From a virus: a stretch of 27,031 nt of DNA. The position numbers and the translations under genes are program-made. Positions within the stretch are counted from its first letter, which is position 1. Each line of letters begins with the position of its first letter. Below, piece by piece: positions 15,355 through 23,439 of this stretch. Where the stretch lies: positions 1 through 27,031 of the IMG/VR virus record IMGVR_UViG_3300010413_000140. One strand, 5' to 3'. The notes below the pieces were generated by a model. That model had not been told where the DNA came from and ran no database searches. It was given only the letters and a program-made list of their open reading frames with translations.

Positions 15355-17484
15355 TCATAAATTTCTGGGTGATCCCTGTGCTAATTCTGGTGCTTGCGTG
15401 GGGACATTAGCGGTATTCTGAGCACTAGGGTTTTGTGGGTTAATTGTTCCATCCTCTTGTCCGAATTGTGCAGCAGCAGGATTTTCTGCTTGTCCCTGTT
15501 GCGCGATTTGCACAACCTCTTGAGCAAACTGCACAATCAATTGCTGAATTTCAGGTAGGAGTTGGGCAAACTCTGGGCTTTGAATGAATTGGTTTAAAGT
15601 ATCAAGGTATTCTGGTGTTGGCTGTTGTGGAATATTTGGCATTTGACCTTGCTGGAGTTGCTGGATATCCAATAACGCCTGTTGCCCATCGGCCCCATTT
15701 AGTTGATTAGCCATTTGTTGAGAATTTTCCAACCCCATTCCATATTTTCCCAAATACTCTGCTGGAGATTGAAAGAACATCATTAGTTTCAATGTTCTAC
15801 CCATTGGGTCACTCGCCCCTACATCTTTGTAAAAAGTATACGGATCAATCAATTTAAGTTTTGCCATCTCCAACGCTCTTCTTTCTGCCTTGATTTTGTC
15901 TGTACCAGAGGCAGTAGCGATTACTTGCATCCCATCGTTAATCATGTCTCGTTTAAACTCATATGCCGTTGCCAATCCATCCTCACCCAATACTTCAATG
16001 AAGTCAGACTCACTCTTTCTCAAACGGGTAAGCTGCAGATCAGCCCGTACCATCTTCTCGGCGGCGTAAGTAATAGTTTCATCCACCAAATTATCATGTA
16101 GGGTAAAATTCCCCTCTCTGGCAATTTGATTGCTGGTTGCCACGTCTGTTTGTAACTCTCCACCAATTGCATTAACCCCCGCTTTGGCTTGCATCCTAGT
16201 GCGAGTATCGTCATAATCCTTAAACTCTTGGGCAGTAGGCAAATCAGGAGGAATAACCCCATGAGTTTTTCGCACATCACCGTCCACTAACAAATCTTCG
16301 TCGGGATCATTTAAGTCCATTTCCTCAATGTCTTCAGCCCTCAAACCAGCCTCCTTAGAAAAGACGTGTTTGGTTCTATTTCTAAGCTTCTCCACCATCA
16401 CCTTTCCCCGCTCATCCAGGGTATATTGCATCAAAATGAGCTGTTCAATACGGGAGGTAGCACTGATTGGAGCCTTACCTAATTGATCGGATACCATGAA
16501 AATATATGGCTTCTCCGGTTGCTTGAAATAATTACGGTAAAAAGTCTCTTCTCTAAATCCCTGGATTTGCTGATCATTTAAGACCGATTCTCGCACTTGC
16601 TGTTCAGTGAGCATTTCTTTGTAAGAAAAGAGTTTTTTCTCTCCCCCCCAATCCCAATTGGGATCACGCATCTTGTGAAGAATGAGATCGTGGTATTTCC
16701 AAGCCACGCCCTCAATCCTCTCCCATTCCTCTTCTACCTTGTTGTACCAAGTAAACCAAACCTCCCAGGGATGAACAATTGTCGCCAATCCCTTTTCCGG
16801 TGGCTTATCAAATTTATCAAAATTCAAACCATCCTTCTTCGCCATTTGTAAGATATCCTTTTCTTTCTTGGGAAAACGAACAATCATCTCCTTTATAGAC
16901 GTGTGTAATCGCTCTCCAATCATGTCCATCCCGCTTGCCTCGTGAGTGCGAGAAAAAGCATCCAATACCAAATCCTCTCCAAGTGGATTGGTATATTCAA
17001 TATCTCCGTTGTCACCCTTCTCAGGATTCCAAAGCCATTTAATACAACCAAAGTAATCAATCGGTTCACGCTTGAAAGCAAGTGTTAAGGCCATTCTTCG
17101 CTCACGAGATTTGCTGCGCGCATCAATTACTTTGCTGACATCTTCTGCAATCTTTTTAGCCTCGTCTCCCTCCTGCCCAGGAGTAACAATGAAATCAGGC
17201 ATTTTGCTGACTGACACCGCTTTGATTTGTCGCTCTGATTCCCAAATCATATTGTCAAGCCATTTCCCTTCGTAATCTTTTAAGGCATCAATATCTATCT
17301 GTTGTCCAAGATAGTATTTTTCGTTCTGCTCTCTCTTTTTCTTCAGATCATACTTTTTCTCAAACTCTTTTTCGTTCTCTTTGAGCCGATCATTCAATAT
17401 TTCCACCAACTCTTTGTCTTTAATATCCAAAGTGAGAGCATCTCGCACAATTACGGGGTCTTTTGGAGCAGCTTCGTCTCTCAT
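15355..17484 (-). CDS. Portal protein
   Basis: The 709-aa protein follows the terminase and has typical portal features: a charged helical N-terminus (LKENEKEFEKKYDLKKKREQ), a wing with FGCIKWLWNPEKGD and HPWEVWFTWYNKV, a region NRTKHVFSKEAGL, long helices (QTDVATSNQIAREGNFTLHD) and a glutamine-rich C-terminal tail (QQALLDIQQLQQGQMPNIPQ). Its size is large for the family and closer to short-tailed phage portals. It forms the dodecameric ring through which DNA enters and leaves. The ATG lies 6 nt after TATAAT with no Shine-Dalgarno site. Confidence 0.88.
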   Translation of the reverse strand: MRDEAAPKDPVIVRDALTLDIKDKELVEILNDRLKENEKEFEKKYDLKKKREQNEKYYLGQQIDIDALKDYEGKWLDNMIWESERQIKAVSVSKMPDFIVTPGQEGDEAKKIAEDVSKVIDARSKSRERRMALTLAFKREPIDYFGCIKWLWNPEKGDNGDIEYTNPLGEDLVLDAFSRTHEASGMDMIGERLHTSIKEMIVRFPKKEKDILQMAKKDGLNFDKFDKPPEKGLATIVHPWEVWFTWYNKVEEEWERIEGVAWKYHDLILHKMRDPNWDWGGEKKLFSYKEMLTEQQVRESVLNDQQIQGFREETFYRNYFKQPEKPYIFMVSDQLGKAPISATSRIEQLILMQYTLDERGKVMVEKLRNRTKHVFSKEAGLRAEDIEEMDLNDPDEDLLVDGDVRKTHGVIPPDLPTAQEFKDYDDTRTRMQAKAGVNAIGGELQTDVATSNQIAREGNFTLHDNLVDETITYAAEKMVRADLQLTRLRKSESDFIEVLGEDGLATAYEFKRDMINDGMQVIATASGTDKIKAERRALEMAKLKLIDPYTFYKDVGASDPMGRTLKLMMFFQSPAEYLGKYGMGLENSQQMANQLNGADGQQALLDIQQLQQGQMPNIPQQPTPEYLDTLNQFIQSPEFAQLLPEIQQLIVQFAQEVVQIAQQGQAENPAAAQFGQEDGTINPQNPSAQNTANVPTQAPELAQGSPRNL

Positions 17485-17490
17485 GTCTCA

Positions 17491-17496
17491 ATTATA
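17491..17496 (-). promoter_or_regulatory. TATAAT box, leaderless-type, for the portal gene
   Basis: The minus strand reads TATAAT, then 6 nt, then the portal ATG. It sits just after the stop of the zinc-ribbon gene. TCAAGA lies 17 nt upstream as a poor -35. Confidence 0.45.
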
Positions 17497-17498
17497 CA

Positions 17499-17756
17499 TT
17501 AGAGAAATATCTTTCTTGAGATAAACTTCCTGAGTAAATAGTTGTGTTGACACCTGGAGTTGGAACATTGAAGCAATACCGGAATCTCGGTAGGTACTTC
17601 TCCCGGTTCGATTTCAACCACCCGCCCCTTGAAACGGAAAAGGGGGTTGCCACAAATAGGACATTTCCATAATACCCAGGTTCCTGTCTGATTCTCAATT
17701 AATGTCAGCGTGGTTACTTCCACATCTTTTACCTCCGTTAATGTATTTATTTTCAT
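17499..17756 (-). CDS. Zinc-ribbon protein (85 aa)
   Basis: The central part carries two cysteine pairs: CPIC (residues ~32-35) and CSNSRC (~63-68), separated by a beta segment (FRFKGRVVEIEPG). This is the layout of small zinc ribbons such as the Com-like proteins found next to phage packaging genes, where one member is an RNA-binding translational activator. Here the partner is unknown. The ATG overlaps the terminase stop (ATGA), so it is translationally coupled to the terminase and ends just before the portal. Confidence 0.75.
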   Translation of the reverse strand: MKINTLTEVKDVEVTTLTLIENQTGTWVLWKCPICGNPLFRFKGRVVEIEPGEVPTEIPVLLQCSNSRCQHNYLLRKFISRKIFL

Positions 17757-19219
17757 ACTGCTCGATACGTTCTTCCTTTTTTTGGTATTGTAGCAAAAGC
17801 ATCCAGATCCACCTTATCAATCATTGGTTGCTTGTGCTTGGGTGGTTGCTTTTGTTTTACTCCACCGATTTTGGTTGAATCTACCCATTTCAAACCAGAG
17901 AGAAAGTAGGAAACGTCATCAACCGCATGATCTTCAAGCGTGGTATCGAGGTCATCAGGCTTACTTTCATCAGGAATCATCATTGGAATAGTACGAATCA
18001 AATTGGGGTTATCTTTTGTAATCATCCAATATGGTAACCCATCTATTGCTACTCGCATCCAGTTCTCCATATTGGCCCACCGCCCAACTCTATTTCTTGA
18101 CCCCATTGCAAATACCGGTCTGATACCACGCAACTCCTCAAACGCCTTAATCATCTGGTCGGTAATTGACATCGAACCGTCTGACTGGAGGTTCATCATC
18201 GAAGGATCAGTCCAGATTTTTCTCACACGATCATAATCAAATTTGGTAATTAATGTTTCGATCTGTTCATATGGAGATTTACCGGTACTGTACTCTTCTT
18301 TGAAAGTTACTACTCGCGTAAACTTAATTCCTTCGTAATCCACTGGAATGAGAGTATGAAGATGAGAGGAAAATGGCGCAGTTCTTCCCCAATCCATTGA
18401 TCCTTCCACCACATATTCGTTCAAGGGAACAATACTTTTGTCCAAGCCGTGTGTGGCAAAACTCCAACGGGGAAAAAACCTTCCTGCTCCCTCCTCAAAA
18501 GAAGCCATATACTCCTGATTAAACCAAGAGAGCTTACCCTTTTCTTCGGCATCAGATCGTTTTTCATTAATGTAATCAACAAAAGCCTTTCTTTCTTTTG
18601 TTCCTTCTGCCCAAGCCATGTTATCGTAGCTTGTAAAATGCCAGGTTTCCCAATCATCTTTAAGCGCTATCTTCTTCTCGAAATTGGGGATAACATGTTG
18701 ATGATCTCCCTGCAAAGCAAAATCGTGAAACCAATTTAATCCCTTTGGTGTACCAACGTAAATCATTCGATGGTTGGGTGAATCAGCAAGAGCCGGTTCA
18801 ATCGTATCAAATGCTTCTGGCTTCACATCAGCAACCTCATCCCAGCCAATAAAATCGATTCCACTTCCCCGCAAACTATCGTAATTATCACTTCCCTTCA
18901 GTCTCACCCAGCTATCGGTGTGCCTAAAATAGAGCGAGAGTTCGCTTTTGTCAGCCTTACAGATACCAGCTTGAACGTAGGGCATGAAGTATTTGGTAAT
19001 ATCTGGATCAACCCAGTAAATCTCTTTTGCCTGACGATACAAAGGTAAAATGATCCATGCAATCTGTCGTGGTTTTTGAAGAGCTAGAGCAATCGCTTCG
19101 TTCAATAGTAGTGCGCTTTTACCAAATCTTCTCCCGCATACTGCCACCCGATACTTAGCCTTACTTCTGTGGATTAGTCGTTGGTTCTGGTGTGGGGTAT
19201 ACAGTTTGGGTATTTCCAT
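17753..19219 (-). CDS. Terminase large subunit (packaging ATPase/nuclease)
   Basis: The ATPase half shows Walker A GRRFGKS (residues 29-35), Walker B DFIGWDE (122-128) with the catalytic Glu, and the coupling motif YVGTPKG (154-160). The RNase H-like nuclease half shows its acidic residues at GSMDWGRT (D276), IWTDPS (D338) and LEDHAVDD (D430/D434-435). It pumps phage DNA into the prohead through the portal and cuts it at the end of packaging. At 488 aa it is a normal length. The start overlaps the small subunit gene by 59 nt, unusually long, but YTPHQNQRLIHRS close behind the ATG is the expected beginning. Confidence 0.95.
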   Translation of the reverse strand: MEIPKLYTPHQNQRLIHRSKAKYRVAVCGRRFGKSALLLNEAIALALQKPRQIAWIILPLYRQAKEIYWVDPDITKYFMPYVQAGICKADKSELSLYFRHTDSWVRLKGSDNYDSLRGSGIDFIGWDEVADVKPEAFDTIEPALADSPNHRMIYVGTPKGLNWFHDFALQGDHQHVIPNFEKKIALKDDWETWHFTSYDNMAWAEGTKERKAFVDYINEKRSDAEEKGKLSWFNQEYMASFEEGAGRFFPRWSFATHGLDKSIVPLNEYVVEGSMDWGRTAPFSSHLHTLIPVDYEGIKFTRVVTFKEEYSTGKSPYEQIETLITKFDYDRVRKIWTDPSMMNLQSDGSMSITDQMIKAFEELRGIRPVFAMGSRNRVGRWANMENWMRVAIDGLPYWMITKDNPNLIRTIPMMIPDESKPDDLDTTLEDHAVDDVSYFLSGLKWVDSTKIGGVKQKQPPKHKQPMIDKVDLDAFATIPKKGRTYRAV

Positions 19220-19667
19220 CTAATTGAAGCTCTTTGTCTATTTTAACTGTTACATTTCCAGAATGTTCAGTTTCTTTTTTGTCCACCATGTCAGTTAAAT
19301 TAATAGCCACAAATTTAGCAAAGATCGGATTATACAAACCGTTGAGTCCATTTTCAATTAGAAACCACTTCCTTAATTCCTTCGCATGCGTAAAAGCGTC
19401 TGAAAACTCCTCGTATTTTTTAACCCAACGATAGAAAGTATCGTAATGAATATTTACTTTTTTACAAAACTCTCTTACTGTAGGTATTCGATGAGGTAAA
19501 CGCTTGAAATCTATCCATTTGACTTTACCTTGATCTTCTCCCTTATTCGGCTTGAAATAATGTGGTAACTCTATTTCATAAAAAGGCTCTTGCTCAAAAA
19601 AGAGAATTAACTCTCTACAATATTTAGGATCATATTTACTTGGTCGCCCTGCTTTATTTTTGCCCAT
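19161..19667 (-). CDS. Terminase small subunit
   Basis: The 168-aa protein begins MGKNKAGRPSKYDPKYCREL, the start common to many small terminases. It has a helix-turn-helix at about residues 62-90 (PTVREFCKKVNIHYDTFYRW, then VKKYEEFSDAF), a core helix region (NGLYNPIFAKFVAINLTDM) and a polar tail. It recognises the packaging site and regulates the large subunit. Immediate linkage to the ATPase supports the call. A weak AAGAGA precedes the ATG. Confidence 0.9.
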   Translation of the reverse strand: MGKNKAGRPSKYDPKYCRELILFFEQEPFYEIELPHYFKPNKGEDQGKVKWIDFKRLPHRIPTVREFCKKVNIHYDTFYRWVKKYEEFSDAFTHAKELRKWFLIENGLNGLYNPIFAKFVAINLTDMVDKKETEHSGNVTVKIDKELQLDGNTQTVYPTPEPTTNPQK

Positions 19668-19687
19668 CTTTTCTCTTTAATAGTTAC

Positions 19688-20215
19688 CTACTTATAATCA
19701 AACATCAGATAATCATTATAATAAAAACTATTTAACTTTCCTAATGCTTCCTTGCTAATCTCATACTCCTGTTTATTTGATTTATTAACATGAGGGAGTG
19801 GCGTATCTACGGCTAAAACTTTCGATATATGTTCCCAATCCTTCTCCAAGTTCTCATACTTGCCCGTGAAATCCATCAAGTTTTCACTAGCGGGTAATGC
19901 CACGAATCTCCACTGTGGTTGAAAATAGATATTATCCGCCCAATCTCGATTCAAAATGTACTCTGAAATATTCTCTCCCTTCAGCTTTTGTGCGAAATAT
20001 CCCGAAACAAAGCGATCAATGGGGTGACGAACGAAGGCAAACTTAAAAACCTCATCAAATTTTGGCAGTCCCATCGAATATTGGTTAAGAAAATAATAAT
20101 ATTTATCTATCTTTGCGTGACCCGGTGGGTTGCCTAAAACTCTTGAAATCGAAGTGCTAGCGGTTCTAGGTATCGAAATATTTATATAATTTCTTTTGTA
20201 ATCATATACACTCAT
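19688..20215 (-). CDS. Sulfotransferase-family protein (175 aa)
   Basis: Two PAPS-binding signatures are clear. The 5'-phosphosulfate loop is ISIPRTASTSISRVL (residues ~13-27) and the 3'-phosphate site is FAFVRHPIDRFVSGYF (~59-74), with R63 and S71 as the expected contacts. This matches the Sulfotransfer_2 type of Golgi-like carbohydrate sulfotransferases, though at 175 aa the gene is shorter than typical members. It would transfer sulfate from PAPS to a sugar or other acceptor, perhaps a host surface polymer or a virion glycan; the target is not visible. The ATG overlaps the previous stop (ATGA). Confidence 0.85.
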   Translation of the reverse strand: MSVYDYKRNYINISIPRTASTSISRVLGNPPGHAKIDKYYYFLNQYSMGLPKFDEVFKFAFVRHPIDRFVSGYFAQKLKGENISEYILNRDWADNIYFQPQWRFVALPASENLMDFTGKYENLEKDWEHISKVLAVDTPLPHVNKSNKQEYEISKEALGKLNSFYYNDYLMFDYK

Positions 20216-20424
20216 GTTAATTTTTTGATTAATAGCTTCAAATCAAAAAAACGACGGCGCGGCCACGTCCAATACTCAACTATTTCATTATATAGTTTCT
20301 CAATCAATTCTTTGTTCGATCCTCTAAATATTTCCCTCTTCAAAAAATCAACTACAGCACGGGGCGGCATTTCCCGATAATCTTCTCCTCCCAACAATGT
20401 GAAATAAGGAATCGACCCCTCCAA
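20212..20424 (-). CDS. Unknown protein, possibly the 3' part of an interrupted gene (70 aa)
   Basis: TTG at 20422-20424 lies 8 nt after GGAGG and gives MEGSIPYFTLLGGEDYREMP followed by helical sequence ending DLKLLIKKLT. The same frame remains open and protein-like upstream (IAKKYAGRTIHELWEDGV) to a TAA at 20485-20487, which is the stop of the next upstream gene in the same frame. So this may be a separate TTG-started gene, a gene starting at a rare codon further up, or the second half of a gene broken by one stop codon. No family is recognised. Confidence 0.55.
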   Translation of the reverse strand: MEGSIPYFTLLGGEDYREMPPRAVVDFLKREIFRGSNKELIEKLYNEIVEYWTWPRRRFFDLKLLIKKLT

Positions 20425-20484
20425 AACACCATCCTCCCAAAGCTCATGGATAGTTCTACCAGCATATTTTTTAGCAATTACTAA

Positions 20485-20670
20485 TTATTCAAAGCCAGTG
20501 GAAGGTTTTTTGCTTGCACGAAAGATTGCCGCGTCCGCCTCCTGTTTATGCAATCCTCTCTCAGACCAGTCAAAATATTTTTCCAAATCTTTATTGGTGG
20601 CATTAATCTCAAGGGGAGCAAAATAACGCAGTACATCTAATTCGTTTTGCCTGTTATTAGATATCCTCAC
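20485..20670 (-). CDS. Unknown protein, possibly the 5' part of an interrupted gene (61 aa)
   Basis: GTG at 20668-20670 is preceded by AGGAG with 6-nt spacing. The product starts VRISNNRQNELDVLRYFAPL and has a helical middle (NKDLEKYFDWSERGLHKQEA), ending SKKPSTGFE. It overlaps the upstream gene by 14 nt. Its TAA stop is in frame with the following 70-aa gene, and the intervening 20 codons look like protein. No family is recognised. Confidence 0.6.
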   Translation of the reverse strand: MRISNNRQNELDVLRYFAPLEINATNKDLEKYFDWSERGLHKQEADAAIFRASKKPSTGFE

Positions 20671-20917
20671 CAACCACTCCTTTCAGCGTTTCTTCCATCG
20701 CTTCCTGCTCCTCTTTCATCTTTGGATTAGCTCTCAACTCAAGCTCTGCTTTGTTGGGCCGCTTGATTGCTCCCACTTTTACCTCATCCCTCACCTTTTG
20801 AATGGGGGCTTTAAGAGTGTCTTCTTTGGGTGGAAGCAGCCAATATTCAAGTATTTTCTCCTTGCTTGCTCGGCTAATATCTGAGTCTATAATCTTGATG
20901 AGTAAATCTTGGTTCAT
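20657..20917 (-). CDS. Unknown protein (86 aa)
   Basis: The protein is helical and charged: MNQDLLIKIIDSDISRASKE, EYWLLPPKEDTLKAPIQKV, then KRPNKAELELRANPKMKEEQ. The PKMKEEQEAMEETL end is common in small packaging-region proteins of phages, but no function is known. The ATG overlaps the upstream TGA (ATGA), and its end overlaps the next gene. Confidence 0.65.
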   Translation of the reverse strand: MNQDLLIKIIDSDISRASKEKILEYWLLPPKEDTLKAPIQKVRDEVKVGAIKRPNKAELELRANPKMKEEQEAMEETLKGVVGEDI

Positions 20918-21054
20918 AATTCTGTTTTTAATTTAAGTTTATATTCAAAACGCTTATTCCAAGGAAGCGATAGATATTCTTTGCGATATCTTTTCCAACT
21001 AAACCCTGACTTTTTTGCATATCGTTTTAATAATAAGACAGTTTTTTTATTCAT
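20914..21054 (-). CDS. Small very basic protein (46 aa)
   Basis: The frame encodes MNKKTVLLLKRYAKKSGFSW, then KRYRKEYLSLPWNKRFEYKL, ending KLKTEL. About a third of the residues are Lys or Arg, suggesting contact with nucleic acid. It fills the space between the zinc-finger gene and the 86-aa gene, and its TGA overlaps the next ATG (ATGA), which supports a real gene. Function unknown. Confidence 0.7.
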   Translation of the reverse strand: MNKKTVLLLKRYAKKSGFSWKRYRKEYLSLPWNKRFEYKLKLKTEL

Positions 21055-21072
21055 TAAGTTTTTTTGGTCTAT

Positions 21073-21237
21073 TCATTTTGTTTTTTTCTCTTTATGACTT
21101 TTCAGATGAGATTCCAATTTTTGTCTTGCTATCCATACATTACTATTCTCCTCGACAGTGCTGAATCTTTTGCCACAAACGCTACATTCTAAACTACATC
21201 CTAATTCTGTAATTTTTATATATGGTTTTGTTTTCAT
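21073..21237 (-). CDS. Small C2H2-type zinc-finger protein (54 aa)
   Basis: From ATG at 21235-21237 the protein reads MKTKPYIKITELGCSLECSV, then CGKRFSTVEENSNVWIARQK and LESHLKSH. C18-x2-C21 and H44-x3-H48 form a C2H2 finger with an unusually long middle. A longer start upstream would overlap the neighbouring zinc protein by 41 nt and adds no conserved sequence. It is likely a small DNA- or protein-binding factor. Confidence 0.7.
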   Translation of the reverse strand: MKTKPYIKITELGCSLECSVCGKRFSTVEENSNVWIARQKLESHLKSHKEKKTK

Positions 21238-21238
21238 T

Positions 21239-21577
21239 TCATTTTGTCCTCTCCCATCCTCCCACCGGCTCAACATCACCCCACACTGGCTTCGCCTTTT
21301 TAATCTCGCTTTCTGTATGTATTCCTTCTTTTACCATAGCTTTGGCCCTTTTAGGATATGCTTCTACAAACTCTTTTGAAAGCTGCCCATCACGATATCG
21401 CTGGATTGTACTTTTGAAATATTCTTTGCGGCTGGTTTTAATCTCATCGCTGGTAAATTCTATATTTTGGTACGGCTTAGAAAAAGTTCTTTGACGTGTG
21501 TGGCAAATTCTACAGGGCAATATTCCGTACTGTTTGTCTTGCGTCGCTTTATTTACTCCACAAACCGGACAGTTCAT
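21239..21577 (-). CDS. Zinc-finger protein (112 aa)
   Basis: The N-terminus holds CPVCGVNKATQD and LPCRICHTRQ, a four-cysteine zinc ribbon in the first ~30 residues. A helical region follows (FTSDEIKTSRKEYFKSTIQR, then YRDGQLSKEFVEAYPKRAKA), which is typical of small phage proteins with a ribbon-plus-helix layout. It may bind DNA or RNA. The ATG overlaps the GroEL stop (ATGA), so it is coupled to the chaperonin gene. Confidence 0.7.
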   Translation of the reverse strand: MNCPVCGVNKATQDKQYGILPCRICHTRQRTFSKPYQNIEFTSDEIKTSRKEYFKSTIQRYRDGQLSKEFVEAYPKRAKAMVKEGIHTESEIKKAKPVWGDVEPVGGWERTK

Positions 21578-23151
21578 TTCTCCTCAGTTTCATGCGGAAT
21601 AATAGCATCAATAGTCATTGCCTGAATCGCAACGCTTACCGCATTAATAATTGCCGAAGTTAATACGCCAGCCGGATCAACTATTCCTTCTTTGACGAGA
21701 TCATATATTTTTCCATCAGCAACATTTACACCCATTTGCTTACCCTGTCCCCTCAGTCGTTCGATATATTCTCCAGGGTCTATTCCCGCGTTTGTCAAAA
21801 GCTTCTTGAATGGAGCCTTCAAAGCATTTTTCATAATCTCTGCCGCATTATCAGTTCCGCCCTTGAGATTAATATATTCAACCAAATTAAGCAGCGTCAC
21901 TTCACCACCAGGAACAATCCCTGTCTTTACCGCCGTTCGTGTGGCTTCCACCGCATCTTTTACTCGTTCTTTTCTTTCGTTCATCTCCACCGGCGTTGCT
22001 CCTCCCACCTTGATTACCGCCACTGAGCCAACGAGTCTACCGATTCGCTCTCTCAACTTGGCAATCTCATAGGCACTATCTTCTTGAGCAATCTCATTGG
22101 TAATTGCCTTGATTCTGGTTTTAATTTCCTTCTTGTTTCCCTTACCACCACGAATGATTGTCGCGTCCTTAGTCGCCACAATCTTTTGAGCGTAACCCAA
22201 ATGTTCCAGTTTAACATCGTTTAACTTTATGCCTGAATCCTCACTAATTACTGTTGCTCCGGTAAGCGCAGCAACATCATACAAAAATGCCTTTTGTATA
22301 TTTTCAAACAAGGGAGCCTGAACACAAAGCACGTTCATCTTACCGTTCATTTTATTCACCACAAAACTTGGGATTACATTGCCCTCAAAGTCCTGTGCCA
22401 TTACAAACAAGGTTTTACCATGTGGAATCAGTTCATTTGCCAAAAAATTCTGCAATTCAACAAAATCACTTAAAACTTTGTCAGTGATTAATACTCGCGC
22501 ACCTTCCAATACCGCCGTCTGATCTTGAGGATTAGTGATAAACAAAGGCACCCTCCATCCCTGGTCAATTTGAAAACCATCCTGCATTTCCACCAATGTA
22601 TCGTGACTATTACTTTCCTCTACCGTAGATATTCCATCTTCCCCAATCTTGTCTATTGTTTCGCCAATCATTTTTCCTAATTCTTCACTAGCAGAGGAAA
22701 TAATGGCAATCTGTATTTTCTTCTCTACTGTCTTTATCTTTTGCGCCTCAGAATTAATCTGCTCTATCAATGCGTCCCGCCATCTCTCTAGTCCTTCTCT
22801 TAGTTCCATTGCGTTCACTCCCGCCGCAATAATTCTGTTTGCCTCCACCGCAATATTTCTACCTAAAATCGTTACCAAAGTAGTTCCATCACCCACCTCA
22901 TCAACCTGTTTTTTAACGGCTTGCAGTAAGATATCCGCTCCTAGCTTTTTGTATTTATCTGTTACAGTAATAGCTTTGGCAACTTCATAACCATCGTGAA
23001 TTACTGATGGCTCAAATCCTCGATCAATCACCACGTTATTTCCACGCGGGCCAAGTGTCGTACCCACCGCTTTATAGACAATCTCAATTCCCTCTAAGAT
23101 TTTGTCTCTGGCTTCCCTGCCGAAAATGATTTCGTGTTTATTTTTTTTCAT
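21574..23151 (-). CDS. groEL: Phage-encoded chaperonin GroEL (divergent)
   Basis: At 525 aa it is near full length. The ATPase core is kept: TTLGPRG (31-37), HDG with D53, VGDGTT with D88, and RVKDAVEATRTAV with D399, matching E. coli D52, D87 and D398. The C-terminal core pattern GIVDPAGVLTSAIINAVSVA is also kept. Differences are many: GGG near residue 415 reads GGE; the apical substrate-binding segment YLSPYF reads WRVPLF; the usual GFGDRR loop reads LFENIQ; and there is no GGM tail. It should form a protein-folding ring, probably for phage proteins. AGGAG lies 7 nt before the ATG. It overlaps groES by 14 nt. Confidence 0.92.
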   Translation of the reverse strand: MKKNKHEIIFGREARDKILEGIEIVYKAVGTTLGPRGNNVVIDRGFEPSVIHDGYEVAKAITVTDKYKKLGADILLQAVKKQVDEVGDGTTLVTILGRNIAVEANRIIAAGVNAMELREGLERWRDALIEQINSEAQKIKTVEKKIQIAIISSASEELGKMIGETIDKIGEDGISTVEESNSHDTLVEMQDGFQIDQGWRVPLFITNPQDQTAVLEGARVLITDKVLSDFVELQNFLANELIPHGKTLFVMAQDFEGNVIPSFVVNKMNGKMNVLCVQAPLFENIQKAFLYDVAALTGATVISEDSGIKLNDVKLEHLGYAQKIVATKDATIIRGGKGNKKEIKTRIKAITNEIAQEDSAYEIAKLRERIGRLVGSVAVIKVGGATPVEMNERKERVKDAVEATRTAVKTGIVPGGEVTLLNLVEYINLKGGTDNAAEIMKNALKAPFKKLLTNAGIDPGEYIERLRGQGKQMGVNVADGKIYDLVKEGIVDPAGVLTSAIINAVSVAIQAMTIDAIIPHETEEK

Positions 23152-23434
23152 TTAAGACTCCTCTAAGATTATCAAATGAAATAATATTATGCTCCTTGCC
23201 ATTTAAGTATATTTTTTCAATTCCGTATGGTTTAAAAACAATACTATCTCCTTTTTTCACGTCAACACCATATACTTGTCCTGATTGATGAATTGTCTCT
23301 TTACCTACCTTGACCACAATACCAATGTTTGACGGCGTACCTTCCTCGTCGGCCACCAGAATAACGTCATTTTTCGTTTGGGTTACTTCTACAAGAATAA
23401 AACCTGGAGCTGGAGCAAAACCTATAACGGCCAT
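23138..23434 (-). CDS. groES: Phage-encoded co-chaperonin GroES
   Basis: The 98-aa protein has the GroES pattern: a start with APGFILVEV, a mobile-loop region (TQTKNDVILVADEEG, residues ~18-32), SNIGIVVKVG, VKKGDSIVFKPYG and a final ISFDNLRGVL. In bacterial GroES the loop carries GGIVL, whose hydrophobic triplet docks on GroEL; here VIL (24-26) takes that place without the GG. It caps the GroEL ring encoded just downstream. TATATT lies 5 nt before the ATG and there is no Shine-Dalgarno site. Confidence 0.9.
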   Translation of the reverse strand: MAVIGFAPAPGFILVEVTQTKNDVILVADEEGTPSNIGIVVKVGKETIHQSGQVYGVDVKKGDSIVFKPYGIEKIYLNGKEHNIISFDNLRGVLNEKK

Positions 23435-23439
23435 ATATT

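Noticed and set aside
21692-22072. Plus-strand 126-codon open frame
   Set aside because: It lies wholly antisense to conserved groEL codons.
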